NCBI GenBank assembly: GCA_029891385.1
Contig: CM057228.1
Location: 23,085,309 to 23,149,308, forward strand
Reading direction: 5' to 3'
DNA from: Erythroxylum novogranatense
Taxonomy: Eukaryota > Streptophyta > Magnoliopsida > Malpighiales > Erythroxylaceae
DNA: 64,000 nt
Below, in pieces: positions 24,143 through 37,256 of this stretch. Under the pieces are notes generated by a model that was given only the letters and a program-made list of their open reading frames with translations, was not told the DNA's origin and did not search any database. How positions within the stretch are numbered: the first letter of the stretch is position 1; each line of letters starts with the position of its first letter. Position numbers and translations under genes: made by a program.

Positions 24143-25488
24143 TTTCTCCCCCTCTTAAAAGAAATTTCGTCCTCGAAATTATTACCTGAATCATCGAAGA
24201 GATGCGGATACTTCTCCCGCATAACTTCCAAGGGCTCCCAGGTAGCCTCCTCTACCGAATGGTTCCTCCAAAGGACTTTAACTAACTGAACCATCTTGTT
24301 CCTGAGAACTTTATCCTTTGAATCCAAAATTTGCACTGGAAGCTCCTCATAACTCAAATCATCCCGCAATTGAACCTCACTAACCTAAATGATATGAGAG
24401 GGATCCGATCTATACCTCCTCAACATGGAAACATGAAACACATCATGAATCTGAGACAATTCCGGAGGTAACGCCAATCTGTAGTTGAGTGGTCCAATCC
24501 TCTCAAGGATCTCATAAGGACCCATATACCTCGGACTCAACTTACCCTGCTTGCCAAACCTCATCACTCCTTTTCAAAGAGACGTCTTAAGGAACACTTT
24601 CTCACCGACTTCATACTCCATCTCCTTTCGGTGAGCATCAACATAACTCTTCATCCTATCCTGTGCTGCCTTAAGCCGCTGCTTAACCAAATTAACTTTA
24701 TCAACCGTCTTCTGAATCAATTCTGGTCCTACCAGTCTCCGCTCTCCTACTTCATCCCAACAGATCGGAGTCCTACACCTCCTGCCATACAAAGCCTCAT
24801 ATGGAGCCATTTGAATGCTCGAATGGTACGAATTATTATAAGCGAATTCGACCAATGGCAAATGTTGATCCCAAACTCCTCGAAAATCCATCACATAAGC
24901 CCGAAGCATCCCCTCAAGAGTCCGAATAGTCCTCTCAGATTGACCATCCGTTTGAGGGTGAAAAGTAGTACTAAAATTCAGCTTCGTCCCCAAAGCTTCC
25001 TACAAACTACCCCAAAACCTCAAAGTAAACCGAGGATCCCTATCAGACACAATCGAATTCGGAATCCCATGCAGTATCACTATCTCATCAATATACTTCT
25101 TTGCTAGCACATGCAAAGACTCAGTCTGTTTAATCGCCAAAAAGTGAGCTGACTTGGTCAACCGGTCCACAATAACCCAAATGGCATCATGCCTCCTACT
25201 AGTCCTGGGCAATCCCATCAGAAAATCCATCTTCACCCTTTGCCACTCCCACTCCGGAATAGGCAACGGCCTCAACTTGCCCGAAGGTGCCTGGTGTTCA
25301 GCCTTGACATGCTGACACACTAGACACTTACTGACAAACTCTGCTATATCCCTCTTCATGCCCTTCCACCAAAAATGCTCTCTCAGATCCATGTACATCC
25401 TGGTACTACCTGGATGCATAGCATAAGGCGCATTGTGTGCCTCATCCATAATCTCAAATTTTAACCTCTTGCACATCCGAATACACAA
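24085..25488 (-). pseudogene. E2 integrase and chromodomain (broken)
   Basis: Element-sense pieces are 25488-25000, 24993-24574, 24567-24385 and 24369-24085. The first has the HHCC region (HPGSTRMYMDLREHFWWKG...CLVCQ) and the catalytic Asp contexts MDFLMGLP and SDRDPRF. The second has the Glu context GQSERTIRTLE. The third has the GPYEILERIG motif of the integrase C-terminal domain. The fourth holds the chromodomain (LVKVLWRNHSVEEATWEP). In-frame stops separate the pieces, at about 25000 (TAG), 24574 (TGA) and 24385 (TAG). The chromodomain frame runs over the purine tract and about 55 nt into the 3' LTR. Chromodomains steer integration toward heterochromatin marks in this group. Confidence 0.88.
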
Positions 25489-25528
25489 TCATCCCCATCG
25501 TCATAAGCCCATCATCCTCACTACTACT

Positions 25529-27347
25529 TCAAACCTTACCTTCCAATTTCATCCCTAAGTCGCTTAACTCAGCATCTTGAACCTGCAACTCTCTAACTTT
25601 CTCCCTGAGTATCGGTCTCACTCGGAAGTTAGCTAAAAGACAATTCGGCTCCTCCTGCTTCAAGCTTATCTTAAGCTTGGCCATCTCTTCCAATAACGGA
25701 AGATAAACCGATCGAAAATGAGCAATCGAAGACTTCCTACTCAAGGCATCTGCCACTACATTGGCCTTGCCCGGATGATACTCAATCAATAAATCATAAT
25801 CCTTGAGTAACTCAATCCACCTTCTCTGCCTCAAATTCAGTTCCTTTTGGCTCAACAAATACTTCAGACTCTTATGATCGGTAAAAATCCTCGTCTGAAC
25901 TCCATACAGATAATGCCGCCAAATCTTCAAAGCAAAGATCACAGCTGCCAACTCCAAATCATGTGTCGGATAGTTCAATTCATATGGCTTCAACTGCCTC
26001 GAAACATAAGCAATCACTCTATCACCCTGCATCAAAACACAACCGAGAGCCTTCCTTGAAGCATCACTATACACAATATAACCCTCATCTCCCGATGGCA
26101 AAATCAAAATCGGAGCACTTGTCAACCTGTGCTTGAGCTCCTCGAAGCTCCTCTGACACTCATCACTCCAAACAAACTTCTTATTCTTCCTCAAAAACTT
26201 CGTCATCGGAGCGGCTACCATGGAGAATCCCTCCACAAATCTCCGGTAATAACCTGCCAAACCCAGAAAACTTCTCACCTCTGTTACATTCTTCGGTGCT
26301 TCCCAATTCACCACAGCTTCTACCTTCTTTGGATCCATATGCACTCCTTTCTCTGAGATCACATGTCCAAGAAATGAAACTTTTCTCAGCCAAAATTCGC
26401 ATTAATCGAATTTGACATACAACTCATTTCTCCTTAAAGTCTCCAAGGCAATCCTCAAATGCTCCTCATGCTGCTCATCACTCTTGGAATAAACCAAGAT
26501 ATCATCGATAAAGACAATGATGAATTGGTCCAAGAATGGCTTAAAGACCCGATTCATCAAATCCATAAACACTGCAGGCGCATTCGTCAATCCAAAAGGC
26601 ATAACCATAAACTCAAAATGCTCATACCGCGTCCTAAAAGCAGTCTTCGGGACATCCGACTCCTTAATCCTCAACTGATGATAACTCGATCTCAAGTCTA
26701 TCTTAGAGAAGACCTTCGTCCCTTGCAATTGATCAAACAGATCATCAATGCGAGGGAGCGGATACCTGTTCTTCACCGTGACCTGATTCAGCTTCCGATA
26801 GTCCACACACATCCTCAATGATCCATCTTTCTTCTTCACAAAGAAAACCGGAGCTCCCCAAGGCGAAGAGCTCGGTCTAATATACCCCTTCTCCAACAAC
26901 TCCTTCAAATGCTCCTTAAGCTCTTTCAATTCCACCGGAGCCATCCGGTAAGGTGGAATTGAAATCGACGCCATACCTGAAAAGAGCTCAATGGGAAACT
27001 CAATTTTCCTAGCTGGCGGTAGTCCTGGCAATTCCTCGGGAAAGACGTCCGGGAATTCCCTGACTACTGGAATATCTTCCAACTCTCCTCTATCTGCTCT
27101 AGTGTCAACCACATAAGCCAAAAACGCCTCGCAACCCTTCTTCATCTTTTCTGCTGTCAATGCTGAAACAATTCTGGGCGGACTCGCTTTTCTGTCCCTA
27201 GTAAACACCACTCTTCTATCGTTATCCAATTCAAATTCCACCATCTTCTGCTTACAGTCCAAACGGGCATTGTACTCTTCTAATGTGTCCATACCCAAAA
27301 TCACATCTAATCCTCCCATCTTCAGTGGCATCAAATCAACCACTAGA
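25529..27347 (-). pseudogene. E2 reverse transcriptase and RNase H (broken)
   Basis: From the E4 boundary (27347) the frame runs through [15 protein letters not shown] (end of the protease region), the linker [13 protein letters not shown], then RT blocks [30 protein letters not shown] and [12 protein letters not shown] single in-frame TAA at 26404-26402 interrupts the RT. The same frame resumes with [13 protein letters not shown] and the RNase H blocks [29 protein letters not shown] and [10 protein letters not shown], ending at a stop near 25529. This gypsy RT would have copied the element RNA. The domain from 27347 leftwards joins the protease at 35563 once E4 is removed. Confidence 0.9.
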
Positions 27348-30300
27348 TGTTGGGACCCGATTCGGGAATCGGATCCCAACCGAAAAGTAGAAACGGATAC
27401 GAAGAACGAGGCGAATTCAAATTGGATAAATTGAATTCGATAACGACAAACAAAGAGAAAGCGGAAGCAACTCGAATACAGAATCGAAAGAAGCGAATCG
27501 GTCAAAGGCGAAACAGATATTCGGAAGCTCGTGGATAACACATTTATAAATTGACAAATAAGCGGAAATCAATTTTTTGTTTTTTTCATAAACTTTTTGC
27601 CAAAGGGCTTATTTTTCAAACTTTATAACTTTTCAAACACTTTCCTCAAATCTTTCAATATTTTTCAAACTTTTCATAATAAATTTCACTTTTTCATTTC
27701 TCAATTTAAACATGAATGCGACACAGAACAAAATCAAAACACGTAATATATCAAAATGGTCCGGTTCGTCCGAAAAACGAGCGTCATTCCCGCTTAGCGG
27801 TCTGTGCGGTAGTGAATGAAACGTATTACACTTTTCCGCATTGCGGTCCAAAGTAAGTCGTGAAGGAGTCCGAATCGACTCCGTGCCACTAATGGGCAGC
27901 CGGGAGAAGGCTATAACGAATAGAGACAATGCACTGACTCACAGAAGGACCTGACCAAACCCACATAACACATAAGCGAAAACGGAAAGTTGAATTGCCC
28001 GAAGGCACTTTTCAAAAACTTGCTTTCCTTCAAATTTTTCATATTTTCACGTAATGTCAAACTTGACACACTCACATTCACAAATCATATCAAGACATAC
28101 CACAATTCACATTCACTAATTTAATCACGTATCAATTCAAATCATAAATATGAATGCAATGTATTTCTTTAAAACATAACTCAAACATATACATATTCAT
28201 AATGCACATTTTTTCAAAATTTATCTAACAATTCAAAAACCATGAATTTCTTCAATCTTGTAATTTCGAAAATCATTTATAAAATAAGGCATTTAATCCT
28301 TCTTTCAATCATTTACATAAACAATAATTTATCAAAATCCATTTTTTTCTTTAATTTTTCAAAATTGCTTTTTTAATTTTTTCAAAATTCATATATAGCT
28401 TACAAATCAAAATATAAATATGCTACCCACCTCAAATTAATGCCCGAAACTTGATTTCAAGCTCCAATTGATCCTTGCTTCTTTCCTTCTTTCAACTAAA
28501 ATTGACCTAAGCCATAATCATCCAAATTTCACATCATAATTTGCATAATTCTCAAAATTAACTATAGGAAACCCAAATTTATCATTTTTCCAAGCTTTCT
28601 AAAATCAAAATTTCTAAAATCCCCAAATTCAAAATTTTACCTAAACCCATTTCATCCAAATTCAATCTCATAATTAATATAATCTTCAAACTTAATATCA
28701 TAATTCACCAATCCATCATATTCTCCATAATTCTAAGCCAACAATTCACAAAATCCTCAAACACTAAATTAAGCCTAAACCTTAAACAAATTTCTATCCA
28801 AAATTTAAACATAACCTAAGGCATATACATCAAAATTAGCTTCATAAATCACATATCCAAATTATGTTCCATATTTCTAAACCAAAAACTCATTAAAAAT
28901 ACAAAGTTGAAAATTTTCTCTTACCTCTTTCTCTTCCTATTTTCGGATTTATGGAGCTTTAGAGGAAGTTTCCACTTTCTTTCATCCTTCTTACTTTAAA
29001 TCTACACAAAAACAAGCTTGAAGTCTAAAAAAAATCACAAATCCATAAGCTTCCTCTTCTTCTCATCGTCGAATGCTTCCTTCTCCTCTCCTTTCTTCTT
29101 ATTCTTTCTTTCTTATTTGCTCAAGTCTTCGGTTCTCATCTCTAAACATTGACAGCCCACTTGATTCTTGACTTAAACCTATAATAAAACTACAACGTTT
29201 CTTATTCTTCTTCTTATTTCCATTGAAATTTTGTGTGGCTCTCATTCATCCATATGGCTATGCTTCCTTTCTTCTTATTTTCAATCATTTCTTCTCAAAC
29301 CTTCTAGCTTTCTCTATTCCAACGACAGCCAAAGAGTTAATACATTGCCATGTCAATTAAAATGAGGGTCTAATGACCCTTTTGCCCCTCTCTTTAAGGG
29401 GACTTCCCAAAATGCCCCTACACTTTCCTTTAAGTTATTTCCACTTATGGGTTTGATTCGCACCATCAAGTTGAAGGAATTTGTTAAAACTTCCTTCTAG
29501 ATAAATGTTTGTCTCAATCATACGAATCCAACGCCACCAACCGCTCTCAATTCGGATCAGAAACAAAGAATTTATAGCCAAAATACTATCGGACCTTCAC
29601 AAAATCCGAGACTGAACATTAACATAACTTCAGTCCAGAAATTGACAATCTTAGGGATGAACTTAAATTTCGATCCCTTCACATGATTTGTAGCCCCATA
29701 TATTAATTTTATTTGGCCTTAAGAATCAACTCAATCGGAGTTGTACAGCTCCTGAATTTCGCAAAATACCGAACCATGTTCAGAAAATTATCCAACTTAT
29801 AACCTATAACCAAATCTCCTACTTTGGTTCAATCAATCTCTTTCCATTTAATCTCCTAAAAATCATAATTATTAAATAAAATAAAATTAATTGTCTTAGG
29901 AATCCAACGCTTCAAGAATCAAATCAATCGGATGTCGGACGAAGGAATTATAAGCAAAATATTACGAAAGGGATCGGATTAAAAACAAAGTAACGGAACT
30001 TCAAAACTGAACTTTTCAAAAATCATATCTCTAGATCCCAAACTCGGAATTTGACAATTTTGGTGTCAATAAAAAGATCAAAGGAAGCTCTACAACTTCT
30101 ATGAAGTACTCAAAATCAAATTAGGTCTCGAAAGAGGTCAAAAACTCAATCAAAAATTCTGTCCAAAACAGCTTTTCCTAAACGACTTCCAATTTTTAAT
30201 CGCTCATAACTCCTACCCTCAATATCGAAAAATTGCAAACTTTATATCAATGGAAAGATAAAAACATCATCTAAAACTTTCATGAAGACTACTTACTCCA

Positions 30301-30661
30301 ATTCAGACTAAATCCATACGACGAGTGGCCTCGAAGCATAAAACACACAAATCTATACTTAATAGCATTTTCAAAACAAAGCATATCTTCGGAAAATCAT
30401 ATCTCTCAATCCCGACATCGAAAAATAACAAGCTTTATGGCCACAGAAAACTCTTAACATAATATACAAGTTTCATGTAGATCATTTTCTCAAATTTTGC
30501 CTAAATTAAAAGTCAACCCTCAAAGGCCAAAAAGTCAAACTTTTCACAAATTTTCATTTTTTTTTACACTTTCTCTCTTTACTTCTTGATTTTTAAATCA
30601 ATTTCAACCAACTCATCCACTTTTGAATATTTCTTATTTTCATGAAAATCAGGGTCCAACA
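27348..30661 (-). repeat. E4 3' LTR, with a 1-kb internal deletion
   Basis: Collinear with 31240-35562 except that about 1,010 bp equivalent to 31413-32419 are missing at position about 27520, where AACAGATAT joins TCGGAAGCTCGTGG. The deletion removes half of the GAGCTT-CT-AAGCTC palindrome. Three diverged copies of a TCCGATTGA...GATTC block lie at about 29516-29561, 29735-29770 and 29893-29940 (plus coordinates). Confidence 0.88.
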
Positions 30662-31239
30662 TTTCTTCCCCTCTTAAAAGAATTTCGTCCTCGAAATTTA
30701 TACTTGCTTAGACACCAAGTAACTTTTTCTCTTACTTTTTGACACTGGTTACACACTTTCTAACTGATTTCTCATCATACTTATCTTTCACTTATTCAAT
30801 ATCATAGCCAAACACTATTTCATTTTATCTTATCTCCAAATAGTCATTCTTTCATCTCACAAACGTATAATCAATTTAATTACATCCAAATGCTATCATT
30901 CAATTCAAATCTTAATTCTTCATCATCACAAACCTAAAATTCATCAAAGTTCTTAACCCTCATCAATCACTTAACGAGGTCTTCACATACTTCATAAAAA
31001 TCCATCTCAATGCTCATCTTTCACTCACAAATGAATATACAAAATCAAATCATCCTAATTCCTCATAAACTTCAAATCTCAATTTCATGCACAATTTTCT
31101 AAAATCACTTAACATTCTTATCATCTTCATCTATCAATCACTTTGGTATACAATCTTATGCTTGAACATTCTTCTTATACACATCAGTTAGACACAAACG
31201 CCCAAGTACGATCATAATATTGGGCTCTGATACCATAAA
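30662..31239 (-). other. E4 interior with purine tract and primer site
   Basis: Purine tract at 30662-30674, AT-rich filler, and TGGTATCAGAGCCC in element sense at 31222-31235, four bases from the 5' LTR. The element keeps the cis-acting sites of reverse transcription and nothing else. Confidence 0.85.
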
Positions 31240-34200
31240 TGTTAGGACCCGATCCGGGAACCGGATCCCAACCGAAAAGCGAAAACAGATACGAAGAACG
31301 AGGCGAATTCAAATTGGATAAATTGAATTCGATAACGACAAACAAAGCGAAAGCGGAAGCAACTCGAATACAGAATCGAAAGAAGCAAATCGGTCAAAGG
31401 TGAAACAGATATGATGCGAAATCGGAAATACAAAAGTATCGAAGCAAAACGAAGCGAAGCGGAATCGATACTTAACAAAACGGATCCGACATCCGACAAC
31501 AAAGAACAGAGAACCACAATCGCGTTGGAAACCTAGACGAAACATCTGAAATCCGGTATAAATTTTTTTTCTCATTTCTTACTCCTTTAGTCAATCTCAT
31601 TCAAATCACACAACCAATTTCCACTTTTGGAAAATCATTCTCATGCAAATCTCTAAATCTGATCATATTCTTATGTATCCATACAAATCCTAAATTATAT
31701 TTATATTCTCTTTATTCAAACTCATTCAAAACATAACCAATCCATACAATTTCCTTTTTGGAAACTCATCCTCGCACAAATTTCAATTCACTTAAATCTC
31801 AAACAACATTTCGATTCATATTATTTTTCTTAACCAATCACACAAATCCCAAAAATTTCATCTTCTTAACTAAAAACTCATCTTTAACAAACTAACTTCT
31901 TATTCTTATTCTTATCTTAACCCGATTTTTACCAAAATCGGCAAGATAACTACTGATTTTGATGCCCAAAAATTTCTGCAAAGGCAAAAATACACTTCTA
32001 AAAGCCCAATTAACCATAAAAACATCAAAATCAACCGGACCCTCCGTCCGGGATCTCAGCAGAAACAAACGCAATCTTAGTTCTAAACACTTCAATCATT
32101 CTCATCCATAACCATAATTCATCATCACACACAAACTTTGAACCGCAGCTTAACATATAATTCCATAATTTACTTACACCAACACAATATACACAATTTC
32201 ACATTCTCATACATCAATTCGTAATCCTCATACATTCTGAAATACATGCTCGAAATACATCATAATCACTTACTTAACGGAAATTCAAGCCATAAACAAT
32301 ATTAATATCCAAGCTCAATTCACATAAAATCTGAGCGATACAAAATCGGACCAAACATCTTCACATTCTTTCATCCGATCTCCCGTCAAACACGGAGATA
32401 GGGATGAAGGGGTGAGCTTCTAAGCTCGTGGATAACACATTTATAAATTGAAAAATAAGCGGAAATCAATTTTTTAATTTTTTCATAAACTTTTTGCCAA
32501 AGGGCTTATTTTTCAAACTTTATAACTTTTCAAACACTTTCCTCAAATCTTTCAATATTTTTAAAACTTTTCATAATAAATTTCACTTTTTATTTCTCAA
32601 TTTAAACATGAATGCAAAGACATGTAACAAAATCAAAACACGAATATATCAAAATGGTTTGGTTCGGTCCGAAACAGAACGTACTGCACATTCCCGCTTA
32701 GCGGTCCTATGCAGTTAGTGAGCGAACGTATTACACTTTTCCGCATTGCGGTCCGATTATGGCCGTGAAGGAGTCCGAACGACTCCGTGCCACTAACGGG
32801 CAGCCGGAGAAGGCTATAACAAATAGAGACAAAGGTAATCGACTCACGTAGGACTGACCAAACCCACATAACACATAAGCGAAAATGGAAAGTTGAATTG
32901 CCCGAAGGCACTTTTCAAAAACTTGCTTTCCTTCAAATTTTTCATATTTTCACATATTGTCAAACTTGACACACTCACATTCACAAATCATATCAAGACA
33001 TACCACAATTCACATTCACTAATTTAATCACGTATCAATTCAAATCATAAATATGAATGCAATGTATTTCTTTAAAACATAACTCAAACATATGCATATT
33101 CATAATGCACATTTTTTCAAAATTTATCTAACAATTCAAAAACCATGAATTTCTTCAATCTTGTAATTTCTGAAAATCATTTCTAAAATAAGGCATTTAA
33201 TCCTTCTTTCAATCATTTACATAAACAATAATTTATCAAAAATCCATTTTTTCTTTAATTTTTCAAAATTGCTTTCTTTAATTTTTTTTCAAAATTCATA
33301 TATAGCTTACAAATCAAAATATAAATATGCTACCCACCTCAAATTAATGCCCGAAACTTGATTTCAAGCTCCAATTGATCCTTGCTTCTTTCCTTCTTTC
33401 AACTAAAATTGACCTAAGCCATAATCATCCAAATTCCACATCATAATTTGCATAATTCTCAAAATTAACTATAGGAAACCCAAATTTATCATTTTTCCAA
33501 GCTTTCTAAAATCAAAATTTCTAAAATCCCCAAATTCAAAATTTTACCTAAACCCATTTCATCCAAATTCAATCTCATAATTAATATAATCTTCAAACTT
33601 AATATCATAATTCACCAATCCATCATATTCTCCATAATTCTAAGCCAACAATTCACAAAATCCTCAAACACAAAATTAAGCCTAAACCTTAAACAAATTT
33701 CTATCCAAAATTTAACCATAACCTAAGGCATATACATCAAAATTAGCTTCATAAATCACATATCCAAATTATGTTCCATATTTCTAAACCAAAACTCATT
33801 AAAATACAAAGTTGAAAATTTTCTCTTACCTCTTTCTCTTCCTATTTTCGGATTTATGGAGCTTTAGAGGAAGTTTCCACTTTCTTTCATCCTTCTTCCT
33901 TTAAATCTACACAAAAACAAGCTTGAAGTCTAAAAAAAATCACAAATCCATAAGCTTCCTCTTCTTCTCATCGTCGAATGCTTCCTTCTCCTCTCCTTTC
34001 TTCTTATTCTTTCTTTCTTATTTGCTCAAGTCTTCGGCTCTCATCTCTAAACATTGACAGCCCACTTGATTCTTAACTTAAACCTATAATAAACTACAAC
34101 GTTTCTTATTCTTCTTCTTATTTCCTTTGAAATTTTGTGTGGCTCTCATTCATCCATATGGCTATGCTTCCTTTCTTCTTATTTTCAATCATTTCTTCTC

Positions 34201-35562
34201 AAACCTTCTAGCTTTCTCTATTCCAAAGACAGCCAAAGAGTTAATACATTGCCATGTCAATTAAAATGAGGGTCTAATGACCCTTTTGCCCCTCTCTTTA
34301 AGGGGACTTCCCAAAATGCCCCTACACTTTCCTTTAAGTTATTTCCACTTACGGGTTTGGTTCGCACCATCAAGTTGAAGGAATTTGTTAAAACTTTCTT
34401 CTAGAGAAATGTTTGTCTCAATCATACGAATCCAACGCCACTAACCGCGCTCAATTCGGATCAGAAACGAAGAATTTATATCCAAAATACTATCGGACCT
34501 TCACAAAATCCGAGACTGAACATTAACATAACTTCAGTCCAGAAATTGACAATCTTAGGGATGAACTTAAATTTCAATCCCTTCACATGATTTGTAGCCC
34601 CATATATTAATTTTATTTGGCCTTAAGAATCAACTCAATCGGAGTTGTACAGCTCCCGAATTTTGCAAAATACCGAACCATGTTCAGAAAATTATCCAAC
34701 TTATAACCTATAACCAAATCTCCTACTTTGGTTCAATCAATCTCTTTCCATTTAATCTCCTAAAAATCATAATTCTTCAAGAAAATAAAATTAATTGTCT
34801 TAGGAATCCAACGCTTCAAGAATCAAATCAATCGGATGTCGGACGAAGGAATTATAAGCAAAAGATTACGAAAGGGATCAGATTAAAAACAAAGTAACGG
34901 AACTTCAGAACCGAACTTTTTAAAAATCATATCTCTCGATCCCGAACTCAGAATTTGACAAATTTGGTGTCAATAAAAAGATCAAAGGAAGCTCTACAAT
35001 TTCCCTGAAGTACTCAAAATCAAATTAGGTCTCGAAAGAGGTCAAAAACTCAATCAAAGATTCTGTCCAAAACAGCTTTTCCTAAACGACTTCCAATTTT
35101 TAATCGCTCATAACTCCTAGCCCCGATATTGAAAAATTGCAAACTTTATATCAATGGAAAGATAAGTCATCTAAAACTTTCATGAAGACTACTTACTCCA
35201 ATTCAGACTAAATCCATACGACAAGTGGCCTCGAAGCATAGAACACACAAATCTATACTTAATAGCATTTTCAAAACAAAGCATATCTTCAGAAAATCAT
35301 ATCTCTCAATCCCGACATCGAAAAATAGCAAACTTTATGGCCATAGAAAACTCTTAACATAATCTACAAGTTTCATGTAGATCATTTTCTCAAATTTAAC
35401 CTAAATCAAAAGTCAACCCTCAAAGGCCAAAAAGTCAAACTTTTCACAAATTTTCATTTTTTTTTAACACTTTCTCTCTTTACTTCTTGATTTTCAAATC
35501 AATTTCAACCAACTCATCCACTTTTGAATATTTCTTATTTTCATGAAAATCAGGGTCCAACA
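31240..35562 (-). repeat. E4 5' LTR
   Basis: 4,323 bp, the longest LTR here. It contains GAGCTTCTAAGCTC at 32414-32427. The block right after the interior differs from the left LTR start by TGTTAGG in place of TGTTGGG. Confidence 0.88.
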
Positions 35563-35938
35563 CTAGAAGTTCTCCATCAATGTAAATCTCACAACCTCTA
35601 TACACTTGACTAATCACAATATACTGGCCGATTGGAGTACTCACCATCAGCGGAGTATCCAAAGGGCTCACATTTTTATCACACACGGGTCTACTCGAGG
35701 AAACAAACAAATGAGTAGAACCCGGATCAATCAAAGCAATCACAGCATCAGAAAATAACTGAACCGTACCATTGACTACATCTGGAGCGGTCTCTGCATC
35801 CTCTCTAGTCATAGCAAACACCCTAGTCGGTGCTCGCCTCCGGTCTCCCTGAATGCTCACTCTCTTGGCTACATCTGAACTGCTCACTTCTGTCGCAGTC
35901 CTCTGTCCCATGGTCTCTGTCCTCCTCGAAACTTGCAT
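35563..35938 (-). pseudogene. E2 protease region (split by E4)
   Basis: The frame entering from 35938 contains DAVIALIDPGSTHLFVSS, the aspartic protease active site, then VSTPIGQYIV and EIYIDGELLV before the CTAGA target. The Asp-Pro-Gly-Ser form is common in gypsy elements. Its continuation ([12 protein letters not shown]) lies at 27347 and below. Confidence 0.85.
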
Positions 35939-35962
35939 CTGACTCCTCTCTTGTCGTGGAGG

Positions 35963-37079
35963 CTAAGTACACTCTCTAGCAATGTGTCCCTTTTTCCCAT
36001 AGTTGAAACAAGCTCCTGTCAATCTGAAGCACTCTCCTCTATGGGACCTTCCGCAGTGCTCACACTTCGGAATGAATGACCTATCTCCATCTCCCTTTCT
36101 ACCGCCGCCCACCGTGGAGGCTTTGTGAGAAACAGTAGAAGTCATCATCAGCCTAGGTCGGCTCGCACCACTGCTCCTCTCCTCTCCTCTCGATCGAATC
36201 AGAAGCTCCTAGCACTCCTGTCTGGCATAGGAGTACTAGTGCTACCTCCCCTCCTGGACTGCTCTCTGCCCTTTCTCTTCTTGTTCACTACACTCTTGAT
36301 ATTCTCAATATTCTCTACCCTCAAAGCTGCCTCGACTAATTGCTGGAAGTCACAGAAGTTCTGCACTATCACCTTCTCTCTGATGGCCAAGTGCAGACCC
36401 GACTCAAACCGGCGACATCTAGCAGCCTCGCTCAGTATCAGATCCGAAGCATACCTCGCCAAATGAGTGAATCGACGCTCATACTCACTCACTGACATCT
36501 CCCTCTGAGTAAGACTAAGAAACTCCCTCTGCTTCTGCTGAATGTATACATCAGACAGATACTTCTTCTTAAAAGCAACCAAGAAATTCTGCCATGACAA
36601 CCCTACGGGTCTCATCTGACTGCCTGGCATGGTCTCCCACCAATGCAGAGCATCTCCCTGAAGTAGACTTGCAGCATAAATGACTCTCTCGTCATCCTCA
36701 CACTCCATCTGATCCAGTACTCTCTCAGTCTTTCTCAGCCAAGTCTCGGCTTCTTCTGGATCTGATGTCCCAAAGAAATCGACCGCCCCATACTTTCTCA
36801 ACCTATCAAACTGTCTCCCCTTCTTGGTTGGGGCATCTGACCCATAGCCTGCACAAATGCCTGAGTAAACGTCTGGAACAGCCTCGGATCCAACGGAGGC
36901 ACTTGCTCCTGCATAGCTGGCGACTCCTGAGTCTGCGAAGGATTGGGCTCACTACCTAGCCCTACAGAAGCCTCAGCATTTCCTGGGGCTACTGACTCAT
37001 CAGTCCTCTCCTCTCCAGTCAGAGAGTCAGGTGCAATGAATCCTTGCAAAGTTCCTCGTGTCCTTCTACGAGGTGGCAT
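35963..37079 (-). pseudogene. E2 gag with zinc knuckles (broken)
   Basis: ATG at 37079 opens MPPRRRTRGTLQGF. A one-base frameshift near 36815 moves the frame to the one covering 36801-36199, with the retrotransposon gag core (AETWLRKTERVLDQM, GDALHWWETM, MSVSEYERRFTHLARYA). The knuckle region (36148-35963) has CEHCGRSHRGEC and then CFNYGKKGHIAREC. In the latter the second Cys is Tyr (TGT to TAT), which should destroy zinc binding. An in-frame TAG follows, ahead of the protease frame. Confidence 0.88.
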
Positions 37080-37238
37080 CGTACTCCTTCAAATGGAAAC
37101 ACTAAGGATTAGCTACAGGTCAATCTACATGTATGCATGACAGGCATGTCACTTAATGCACTCAATCAAATGTAGCATATACGCAAATATCAAACAAGTC
37201 GTCCTATATGTATTCTAAGTCAAGGACACTAAACCTAG

Positions 37239-37252
37239 GCGCTCTGATACCA
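37239..37252 (-). other. E2 primer binding site
   Basis: Element-sense TGGTATCAGAGCGC, four bases inside the 5' LTR boundary, complementary to initiator methionine tRNA. Confidence 0.88.
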
Positions 37253-37256
37253 AACA

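Larger units (their letters stand above)
27348..35562 (-). mobile_element. E4: LTR element with giant LTRs and a 578-bp interior
   Basis: It runs from TGTTGGGACCC at 27348 to CAGGGTCCAACA ending 35562, with CTAGA at 27343-27347 and 35563-35567. LTRs are 3,314 bp (left) and 4,323 bp (right). Between them lie only 30662-31239: a purine tract after a chromovirus pol-tail remnant (GAGGACGAAATTCTTTTAAG in element sense) on one side and the primer site at 31222-31235 on the other. No gag or pol remains, so it must have depended on another element for movement. It split the E2 protease/RT junction. Confidence 0.9.

Noticed and set aside
26402..27541. A single gene starting inside the E4 LTR and running into the E2 RT
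   Set aside because: The part above 27347 is E4 LTR sequence read by chance in frame. The CTAGA duplication shows the join is an insertion boundary, not a gene fusion.
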